A stretch of DNA of 64,000 nt from assembly GCF_028858725.1 (NCBI RefSeq), contig NC_084759.1, positions 179,271,770 through 179,335,769 on the forward strand, given 5' to 3'. Shown in pieces: positions 28,013 to 37,102 of the stretch. The first letter of the stretch is position 1; the number at the start of each line of letters is the position of its first letter. A program made the position numbers and the translations under genes. A model generated the notes under the pieces. It had not been told where the DNA came from. It made no database searches and saw only the letters and a list, made by a program, of their open reading frames with translations. Origin of the DNA: Colius striatus (lineage: Eukaryota > Chordata > Aves > Coliiformes > Coliidae).

Positions 28013-28057
28013 AGATGGATGGATGATATGTATATTGCCTCAGTCAAGTCTCATGAT
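28013..28057 (-). other. GPR85: GPR85 5' UTR part of the coding exon, with splice acceptor
   Basis: Reading the minus strand, a pyrimidine-rich tract (TTCCTTGTTCTTATATATAG) ends in AG at 28058-28059. This would start the coding exon at 28057, leaving 45 bases of leader before the ATG. It fits the known gene structure, where the whole GPR85 coding region sits in the last exon and upstream exons are non-coding. The main ATG has T at -3 and G at +4, so its context is only moderate. Splice use is inferred from sequence alone. Confidence 0.7.
28040..28054 (-). promoter_or_regulatory. Four-codon upstream ORF in the GPR85 leader
   Basis: Within the predicted leader the minus strand reads ATG AGA CTT GAC TGA (MRLD, stop). 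Its ATG has A at -3, which would be the first base of the exon, while the main GPR85 ATG has T at -3. The uORF stop lies 27 bases before the main ATG. If the exon starts at 28057, every transcript using that acceptor carries this uORF, which would be expected to dampen receptor translation. Function is inferred. Confidence 0.6.
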
Positions 28058-29317
28058 CTATATATAAGAACAAGGAAAAAATAGATCCATACATCTTACT
28101 GAAAATGTAATCCACAAACAGAACTGATCTGGTGTCTAGTCATACAGTACATCCTCTTCTTTCTGATTTGTCATGCCATCAAAATATCTGAAAAAAAATC
28201 GAGCTATCAGTTCTTAAGTTAACAAGAAATGATGTCAGAAAGTGCTAACAAAGATGTTAATTTATGGAGAACCAAATCAAGTTGTAAATTTGAGTACTAT
28301 TGTTTGTTTTTAAAAATCACGAGGCTTTTTTTTAAATACTTACTGTTTAGCATGATTGATTATTGGCATTGCACAGATTTGGCTTGTTACAGTTTCAGAA
28401 CTGACTGGTGCCCCTTATATTTGGTAGCATATATAATTTTACAGTTAAAGCCTCAGAGATTTTATGAATCAAAAGATTCCCAGTTCGCAAGCCCAAGAGT
28501 TAATCACTGACATCTTTTAAAAAAAACCCCAAAGACTGCTGATATTTTGACATTACCTACATTTATTTTATGGCTACAGTATTTGTCAACGTTTTAGAGG
28601 CAGCTGCTGTGTTGATAAGGATCACACCCAAAGAAACCCTGCAGAATTTATGTTTTTTAACCCAAGTCACCAAAGCACATTAATCACACTCTGTTAGTTC
28701 ATGCACATTGTAAGAAAAACAGTATTCATGATTCTCCTCCCTTCCTCCTATAAACCATAATTTTATCATTTAGCTTTTCAAATAAACAGGTATGTCTGAC
28801 AGTCGATAGCACTATGCTTTAGGGTCTCTTTCCTCCCCCCCCCTCCGCTGCACCCCCCCCAATCCCCGTGCTTTAATGAAAATCTTTAAAGCTTCAACAT
28901 AATTTGCAATAAGCAACGGTCAGTGTAAATACCGAGCAAAAACCGGCAACACACCCAAGATATAATGCCCAGCCTTTTGGGAGGGCTGATTTTGGCTATG
29001 CTTAAATAAACATATAATAAATTGGTTTTTTTTTTTTTTTGGCTAATTAGGGCTCCACAATTCCCACGAATGCTTCCTGTGAACCGTACCAGAACACATT
29101 TCATGCAATAAAACAAAATAAAGAACTGTCTGCTGCGCTTCTGCTGCTGGGCTTTTTTTTGTTGTTGTTTTTTTTCTTTCTCCCTCCAGAGCCAGGGACA
29201 GGAGCCACAGCAGGCATCATCAGGCTCCTTCGTTATTCACACAAAGTGTTTCCTATGCCACCTCGGGTGTACAAAGGATATTCCCACTGAATCCCAGCAA
29301 AATCCTTCCATTCTTAC
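28058..29317 (-). other. GPR85: Probable GPR85 5' UTR intron
   Basis: Interval between the predicted leader acceptor (AG at 28058-28059) and a good minus-strand donor (G|GTAAGA, GT at 29316-29317). It is AT-rich with a poly-T run at about 29024-29040 and a C-rich run at about 28836-28861, and holds no convincing coding frame. Another GTAAGT lies on the minus strand near 28345 (plus CTTAC at about 28346), so an additional non-coding leader exon ending there is possible. Boundaries are predictions only. Confidence 0.5.
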
Positions 29318-29318
29318 C
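29316..29318 (-). other. GPR85: Candidate splice donor of GPR85 leader exon 1
   Basis: Minus strand reads GTGGACG|GTAAGAATGG, a good match to the donor consensus, placed just gene-proximal of the CpG island. It would close a non-coding first exon that begins inside the island. The transcription start is not visible from sequence. Confidence 0.5.
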
Positions 29319-29395
29319 GTCCACAAAAGAGCCTGATTGCTGCTGTGTAAACAGAGGCTGATCAGATCATGGCATCGTTTTAAAACCATGAAATC

Positions 29396-31190
29396 AGGCT
29401 CCCCCTCCCCCCTCCCGCCAGAGCCGCCGCTTCCCCTCCTCTGTGGAGCTGTCCCCGCCGCGAGCCGGCCCTACCTCCGCGCGCACACACCGACGGCACA
29501 CATTCGCACCGAGACACACTCACACTGGCACTGACACACACACACGCGCACATACACACTCTCACGGCGGCGCCCGCTCCCCCCACGCACGGCCATGCAG
29601 GGCTGGACTGCGCCGCGCTGCAAGGGTGCCCGGGTGCCGCTGCCTGGCAGCCGCATCTGCCGGAGCCATGCGAGAGGCTCCCGCGGCGGGGAGCTCGGGA
29701 GAGCGGAAGAGGCATTGTCTGCCAACACTTCCATCATACCGCTTCTTTAGAAATCGCCCCCCCAGACCCGCTCCCCGAGGGGGGCCGCCCTCCTCACACG
29801 CACCTGCAGCCGCGGCAGCCCTCGGCACCCCCAGTCTCCCCCTGCGTCTCTCCTCCTACCTGTTGGTGCCGGCGATCCCCATATGCCAGAGCTGCTCCTT
29901 CCCGCCGACCGAGGGCTGCTTTATCCTGGCGGTCTCTGTTGGAACCTTTTTTATTATTATTTTCCACTGCCGTCTTTCATTCTTCTCTCAATCCTTTTTC
30001 TTATTTTCTTTTTTCCCCCTTTTTTTTCGCCTGGGTACCTTGCTTGAGACTCCCGTCAGCGGCTCGGGCGGCGCATGCCCAGCGCGCCCCCTCCCTGCGC
30101 GCCGAGCCCCGTCCTCCCCTGTCGCAGCGGCACGATCTCTCCCAGCAACGCGGCGGCGCCGGCCGCCTCAATGGGAGCACGGCAGCATCGGCGGCGGCGG
30201 CTGCCGCTGCCTCGGTGCGGCCACGGCAAGCTCCGCGGCAGCAGTGGTCACCTCAGTGGTGGGCAGGCAGGCTCCGCGGTGGCAGCCCCCTCGGTGAGGG
30301 CAAGGCGGCTTCGGCGCCAGCAGCAACAGCAGCAGCCTCCTCAGTGAGGGGAAGGCAGCCTCCGCGGCAGCGCGTTCCCATTGCGATGCATAGCCGAGCA
30401 GGATTTATTGGCGAGCCTGGGCGAGCTAGCTTGAGGAAAGGGAGGGGGAGGAATTAGGTCCTGCGCTCCTTGTTTATGCCTTTGAACTCCCCCTCCCGCC
30501 CCTTTCGCTTAAAATGGGGGCTAGCAAGCGGCCGCCGCGGTGCACGTCGCAGCCTGTCGGGAGCGGGACCAGGCGGTTTCTTCAGCTGCCGCTGCTCGGA
30601 TCTTCCCGCTCGGCGCTCTTTTTCCTCCCGGCTCCCACCCGGTGAATTCCTTCTTCCTCACCCCTGATCCGGGGAGGGCTCCTCAGAAGCACTGCGGTTC
30701 GTGGAGGGTGTATTTGCCGCGGGGCCGCGAGGACACCGCGCCCCCCTGCCCGCAGCCTGTAAAGCGGCTCCTCAACGTTCAGCCCAGAGCCGGCGCGGAG
30801 CTGCCAGCGCGCTGCATGGCGGCAGTGGTGAATTCTAATGCCAGCTGTTCCGTCCGTAGCAGGGCCGGCAGCCACGCTCCGTGCGCAGGGCGAGCGCGGT
30901 GGCCGCGGCTGTGGCCGCGGCGGAGCGGTCGAGCCGTTAGCCAAAGGGGATCGATAGCGAGCCCTCCGATGATGTCATGCGGGCCGGCGGCGCCGTCAGG
31001 CGGCCTGTGGCCTGCGCCGCCGCAGGGGCCTGTCGTCGGCGTCCGGGCCCGCCGGCTCAGGCCCTTCCCGGGGGCCACTGCTGTCAAACCGGGAGGACAC
31101 CCTGGGAACGGCTGGGATGGAGCTCGAAGGAGTGCATCCCTCCGCCCTCGCGCCCGTTCAGTTCTTAGGGAAGTTTGTCCAGGAGAAGCC
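29396..31190. promoter_or_regulatory. Large CpG island at the GPR85 promoter
   Basis: An abrupt change from AT-rich flanks to dense CpG sequence for about 1.8 kb. It includes an interrupted CA tract (about 29517-29561), many GGGCGG/CCGCCC-like boxes, a degenerate tandem repeat (30181-30375) and a CRE-like TGATGTCA near 30970. It lies immediately upstream of minus-strand GPR85 and is the natural promoter for it. Long open frames on both strands here (for example 29443-30297 plus) are Ala/Arg/Pro-rich and are what GC-rich DNA yields by chance. A divergent plus-strand non-coding transcript is possible but unsupported. Confidence 0.85.
30181..30375. repeat. Degenerate GC-rich minisatellite within the CpG island
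   Basis: About five imperfect units start at 30181, 30225, 30266, 30304 and 30354. Each begins GGCAGCCTCCGCGG-like and most end CCTCAGTGAGGG-like, giving a period of roughly 38-50 bases. Units vary in both length and sequence, partly by insertion of CAG or CGG triplets (CAGCAACAGCAGCAG near 30317). Read by eye; no alignment was run. Confidence 0.6.
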
Positions 31191-32996
31191 GGAAAGGATC
31201 ACCCCAAAAGTAATGCAAGCTGTTGAGAAACTGTGTATTTTGAGTTGAGAGATTTGGTTTTATGAGTAACTTTTTCACTGGGAGCTTCCTCTCAAGTCAG
31301 AAGAAATCCTCCTGGAGGATAGATTTATGGGGTTGATTCATAATGTGTGATACATCTCCGAGATCATTAGTAGACTACAGGTATTTTTTAAGGCTGTTGT
31401 CGAAGTTTGGCACATTCTAAAAGTCATTGGAATTGGTGGCAAGATCACAAAATTAGCTTCAAGAACAGCCTCATCAAGCCAGAAGGTCTACAGCAACTGG
31501 AAAATAGTTGATTTAGAAGTGAAATCACACTTTCAAGCCTGTGACTTGTGTCAGATAAATTCTTGAGCAGAAAACTCAACATACAGCTCATGTACCACAC
31601 TTCTTCCTTCCTCTTCCTTCCTTCCTTCCTTCCTTCCTTCCTTCCTTCCTTCCTTCCTTCCTTCCTTCCTTCCTTCCTTCCTTCCTTTTTTCCCCTGTTA
31701 CTGCAGTTACAATGTCTTTGTGTTGGTGCTCATCTTTAGGATTAGTTTCACTTCTACAAATTGGCATTTTGAGCAGTTACTAAAGTTCCTACTTCAAGCT
31801 GCACTTTCACACCACAACCACCTAAGTTAAGCAGAACTCTCCAGCTATCCTTTTTCTGTTGTTAAATGTGTGTTCCCACAGTGACTTGAAAAGTAGTTCT
31901 TAAAATGTGAAGGACCAGGAAGAATCCACTAAATCAGCAAGAACAGGCTTCAGTCTAATATACCTAGGAATTATCTGAATGCCATGGAAATTAAACACAC
32001 CACCAGATTAGGAAGCAGATGTATAATATGTGGTACAGGGTGGCTATAGTATGTTCATGGTCAGAGTCTATTCTTACACTCTGATGTATCATTTTTTTTG
32101 TTAAGAGTAAACAATATGACACCATCGTTGTAAAAAGGATTCAGTATGGTAGTTTCTAACCCTTTTCTGTCTGTGCTTTCTCTTAGAGATATTATAGAAA
32201 TATATTGCTATATGACAAATATTTAAGAACTTGCTTTTCTTTCAGACCTGTTGCAGAATGCTTAGAAGTAATCTGTGAACTTCAGAACTCATTTAGTGTT
32301 CAACCACTGATTCAGCGTAAATCTGTTTGTCATTGCTAGTGTAATCTAAAAAGCAGTGCTCTAATTTTGTTCAACAAAATGTGGACATCTAGTCTGAAGT
32401 GACATATAGCTAAGCTAGTTTCCCGTCATTGTCAATGGTGAGAAAAAGATGCATTAGGGACCTCATTCTGAATCACAAGTCTAAAATACTCCAGATGGAT
32501 TACTCTAGTCTTTTTATTGTAAAGGTAGAGTAGGGCAAGAGAAGCTCTTGTTACAAAGGGAGATATTTCTGGTGTAGCGTGACATAATGCTGTGTTAAGC
32601 TGTTGTACTGGGAAGAAGTCACATCACTCATGGAAGGAAAGCAAATCCAGGAGTCATGGGATTGGGAATCTGGGAGATGAAGGCAGATGTCAGTTTAAAG
32701 ATGGCTCCGTGATGCATGAACCAAGAAATGAATGTGAGATTGTAAGAGGAGAAGGAGAAGAGTTATGGAAGGACAGGTGATGAGATCCATGCTGACTTAA
32801 TTCTTCAGAACAGCTGAGCTAGAGATATGATGGCTTCCAAAAAAAAGTGTGAGGCAGGCTTTGCTGCAAGGTGAGCAGATTAGGGGTAGCCAAGGAGAAC
32901 TGCTTGAGGCTTTGCCACAAGGAAGGATCCTGAACCCTGATTGAATTGCCCATGACACTAAGGAGGGCAGCACTAAGGCAATCAGGAAGCAGGTTC
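31191..32996. other. Intergenic, upstream of the GPR85 island
   Basis: Ordinary AT-rich DNA apart from the CTTC tract at 31603-31687. No gene seen. Confidence 0.6.
31603..31687. repeat. (CTTC)n microsatellite
   Basis: About 20 tandem CTTC units, nearly pure over 31619-31687 with a slightly interrupted left edge. Likely length-variable between individuals. Confidence 0.97.
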
Positions 32997-33982
32997 TGTT
33001 ATGGTTTTGCAAGTAGCCGCTTTTGCTTGGTAACAGGGGGATGGGGGCTGCAGTGCAGACCCGGTAAAGAGTTCTTGTACTTTCCCCTGGCTCTGAGGTT
33101 CAGACCCATCTGTAGTCCAGGTGATCCAATCTGATGCCTCTACCATCACTGTTTAAGGACAGGAATTTGAAGTGCGTGGACGGAGGTATAGGGGTGGTAC
33201 AAGATGGAGACTACCATGTGGACCCCATAGTCAGAGGAGGAAGGAAGGAGGAGCACCAGACCGGAGACCCCTTTGCAACAACCCATGGTGAGAATGCTGA
33301 CTGTGCCCCTGCAACCCATGGAAGGCAATGGCAGGACTGAGAGCCACCAGCAGCTCCAGGTGAGTTAGCCCGGACAGACAAGAGACTGTGTGAGGAGGCG
33401 GCCATGGCGCAGGCCATGCTGGAGTGCCTGTGAGCCCCAGAGACCCACACAGGAGGTGGAGAGGAGCTGCAGCCTTTGGGATGAACCCATGTCAGAGCAG
33501 CCCATGCAGGGCTGCCTAGTGTGTGTGAGGTACTCTGTGCTGGAGCAGGGAGGACCAGCAAGAAGCCTGCCTGCCCTGAGGAGAGACAAACGGGCAGGAG
33601 CCAGGGAAAAGACTGACTGAAACCCCCATTCCCTGCCCCTATGAGCCATTCATGGAGGGAGGAGATAAAGACACTGGGATCGGGGCTCTGAGCTTGGGAA
33701 GAGGGGAGAGGTGGGGAGAAGGTGATCTGAAAGGGCTGGTTGTGCTCTTCATCATTGTACCACTCTGTGTTGTTGTCTTTTTGCTCCGTTTTGAGGATTT
33801 GTGGTTAAGTTTTGGTGGTTGGTGGAGTAAAGTATTTTCTGTTTTCTTCCTCAAGGTGAATAGCCCTGTCTGTTTTGTCCAGGACCATAAGCAGCAATTA
33901 AACCCTCCCTGTCCTTTGGGGGTTTCAAAGTACTTAAGTCTAATTGTGGTCTTTTGTCCCTGGATGGGCCTAAACCATGACA
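32997..33982 (+). mobile_element. Solo LTR of an avian endogenous retrovirus
   Basis: Starts TGTTATGGTTTTGC and ends GGCCTAAACCATGACA, ends I recognise from a common avian LTR family. The interior has the expected tandem-like blocks (GCTGGAGCAGGG, CCCATG...). The 3' part contains GGAGGGAGGAGATAAAGACA and an AGTAAA signal near 33828. Flanks GGTTC (32992-32996) and GATTC (33983-33987) match 4 of 5, consistent with a worn 5-base target-site duplication. No internal viral genes lie beside it, so it is a recombined solo LTR. Open frames inside it on both strands are not host genes. Confidence 0.8.
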
Positions 33983-36554
33983 GATTCAAAAAACACGGGA
34001 CAGAGGTGATTACCCACAGGAAAGTAAACATCTTTCCCCTCCTCTTTTATTTATTGTTTATTTCCCACTTAAATCAGTTTTTCCTATAGAAGGAAAGGTA
34101 AAGAGAGTGTAAGTGTACTGTGAGCTAAAGAGCACTCGTACCCCATTAGACCTAGCAGCAAACTGATTAGACCTTTCCTTGGAAAATGAGAGACACAAAA
34201 CTATTTCCTTGGTTTCCTGATTTAGGTCAAAGACCTGGAGCATCTCCAGGTCTGGGCAACCCCGCTACAACTTGCAGACAGTTATGGTAACTCCCATTGG
34301 GATTATTTAATAATCGTGGCCCAGAACGTAACTGGTGAAGTACTTAGCTTTGGTGGTGGTGACTGAGGATCCTGTACTCCAGTTGTAATTTTTTTCAGTT
34401 TAGGTACCGTTCAAGAGTGATCAAGGGACTAGGTCTAGTGAACTGGACTCACTATGTCCATTCCTAGACCAGGATCACCTTATTGGAGAATTTACTTCGA
34501 TATTTTTGGTCTTTTGCAGATCTGGGCAGCTCATTCCCATGAGGTGGTGATGATCCTTGGGTGCACGTGGCCATGGTGTGAGAAACTTGGGCACTGGGGT
34601 GGAGGACAGTTGAATGGTGTTGCAGGGAACTTTATTGGTGTGGAAGTAGTGTTTTGAGTGGTACAAGGCACCTAATTTCTTTTGAGGATATGTTCCCTGG
34701 AATCCTGTACCACAGCTGTGAGCGAGATGGGGAAGCTGGGTAGATGATTCACATTGGGGTTTTTTAAGCTTTTTCCTCAGAGTGGGAGAGGTTTTTGAGA
34801 AAACTGAGACACTGAGGAGAAGTGTTGTCACTCATGGCGTCTGAGGTAGAGACCTGGCTATAAGACAGGCTAGTGATGACAATTAACAATTGGCTGAAAA
34901 GATGGAGTGAGATATTAGCCTCACCAAAGTCGGTAACAATTCTCAACAATTTCAGTGGAATGAGGATTTCAGCACTGGGAGAGAAGTTGTGAATAGCTAA
35001 AACATAAAATACTCATATTCCTATGCTCTTGAACATTACAGTAATTAAGGTATTTACTGGCTCTCTTGAAATCTGTGTATATGCAGTGCCTACCCAGTCT
35101 GCATATTGCAAACTCTGAAGCACTGTAATATTTTGCAACGTTTCTACAAAACAGGAAAGATACTCTGCAAGGTGTATCCACCTCTGTGCAGAGGCCAGCA
35201 CAAGATTTATATATTGCTTAAGAGACTGTGATAGATGCTATCAAACTACATCCTTTTCAAAGGGCTCAAGGAATTCTTTCAAGGGAAATTTCTTGCCCCT
35301 GCAGTAGATTTGTCCAACTCTAAAAGAGTATTTAAGTAGGACTTTTGTAATACAGAGACCTGTGTAAGACCCCTGCACAATGGAGAATTTCACCTGCAAT
35401 ATATTTGGTTCCTGTGCTTTGTAAAGTATTTTCAGAGTAAAGACATTTGTTGGTAGTGTCTGGCTCCTGAGCTGGCTCTCAGCACAGACATAAATTTCAC
35501 CCCACACTGAAACTCTGTCTAGTGATTTTTTCTTCAGTGTGGCATGTTTTCACCTATACCAAAATTGCATTCTTTTGACAGTAACAATTTCTATGGATAA
35601 TTGCAATTGTTTAGAGTATTCTTAATCTTTAGCCAAATCCTCAGAAGTTTGATAAATATTTCTCAAAAACATTTAAATAGGTATTTAAAAAATGTTTGAT
35701 AACTGCCCTTTGAAACAATTTTTGTTCTTAGAAGTTGATCTGTGTTGCATGTTTACACTGGATAGATGAAGGTTTAAGGGCAAATATATTTAAGCACATG
35801 AAAAAGGCTTTGTCCCAAAGAGGAAAACCTCTGCTCTGATTGACTTTGATAGGAGTGAGGCACCAATTATGCTTCTAAAAGGCATAATTAGGCTTCTAAA
35901 TACCTTTTACCAGTTCATTTGTTAGGACTATATTTAAAAGACTGGGCAGGTCTGTTTCATCTAAGTTTTGTAGAGGCACTGTTGAATCAGTGTTGCGGTG
36001 TTAAGTTTAGTTATTTTGCAGTTTAAGTAGAGTGGACATGTAATTACTGAACTTCACTTGCATATCAGGTAGAAATGCAAATGAACTTAACTGCATCTAT
36101 GAATAATTAGCAATGTTAAATTGCACTGCTAATTACTTGTGCCTACAGAGATAAGCTGTATTTTAAAATTGCTGGACTTCACAAATGGCCTTTCTATATA
36201 TATGATTGAGAGAGAGGGAGAAAAGAGTTAGGCAAAAAACAGGTCATTTGCGGTCCTTGTTGTTTGTGCGCTGTAGGTATGTTGTCTTGTACTGAAGAAT
36301 TACCAAATTGCTTGTTTTCACAGCCAAGGTGGAGTGATAACAGGTAACTTAGAAAAGATAGAGCCAGTCACATCCACAGTGATGCAGATTGATGACCGAG
36401 CTCCACAGAAGGAAAAAAATAAAAGGAACTTTATTGTCTCTGAAGAAGGAGTTCCAAGTAGATACATTTGTTGAGAAAATGTTTTTAATGGTTCGGAATA
36501 TTTCTGTAATATTGCTGTAGTGGATCTCTCAAAAATTGTGTGTATAAATAACAT
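33983..36554. other. Intergenic, no gene seen
   Basis: AT-rich DNA between the solo LTR and the first CR1 end. Nothing recognised. Confidence 0.6.
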
Positions 36555-36631
36555 AATCATAGAATCATAGAATGGTAGGAGTTGGAAGGGACTTTTAGAG
36601 ATCATCTAGTCCAACCCCCCAGTAGAAGCAG
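36555..36631 (-). mobile_element. CR1 LINE 3' terminal fragment
   Basis: Minus-strand CR1 end: on the plus strand ATCATAGAATCATAGAATGG, then a GTTGGAAGGGACTTTTAGAG stretch and TCTAGTCCAACCCCCC. Only the last 75 bases or so remain, typical of 5' truncation at insertion. Confidence 0.92.
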
Positions 36632-36813
36632 ATATTGTTTATATTATCCAATCTTTGAATAATTCATTTAGCTCAAGTGTTGTGTTTGGGGTTTTTTGTT
36701 TTTTTTAAAAACAAAGGTTTAGCAAAATCTTGTATGTCTGTATAACAAATATTTTAATGGGAATAATACTGGACTTGCAGTCTTGTTAGTGGGAAATATG
36801 GAAATTTTTATTC

Positions 36814-37102
36814 ATACAGAATCTTAGAGGTTGGAAGGGACCTCGAAAGATGATCTAGTCCCAAGCCCCTGGCCAGATCAGGACCACCTAGAGCAGGTCA
36901 CACAGGAACTCTTCCAGGTGGGTTTTGAACGTCTCCAGAGAAGGAGACTCAACAGCCCATCTGGGCAGCCTGTTCCAGTGCTCCGTCACCCTTGTGTTTC
37001 TTTGGAACCTCTTATGTTCCAGCTTATACCCATTGCCTCTTGTCCTACCATTGGACATCACTGAGAAGAGCCTGGCTCCATCCTCCTGACACCTACCCTT
37101 TC
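36814..37102 (-). mobile_element. CR1 LINE 3' fragment
   Basis: Minus-strand CR1 of a more diverged subfamily than its neighbour at 36555. The plus strand shows GAGGTTGGAAGGGACCTC, then CAGCCCATCTGGGCAGCC, then CCTCCTGACACCTACCC. About 290 bases of the 3' end are kept. It lies about 180 bases from another minus-strand CR1 end. Confidence 0.9.

Noticed and set aside
29443-30297. 284-codon plus-strand frame in the GPR85 island
   Set aside because: Ala/Arg/Pro/Ser-rich low-complexity product in CpG-dense DNA, with overlapping long frames on the other strand and no recognisable domain; a composition effect, partly driven by the minisatellite.
33211-33649. Several 70-116-codon frames on both strands
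   Set aside because: All inside the solo LTR at 32997-33982.
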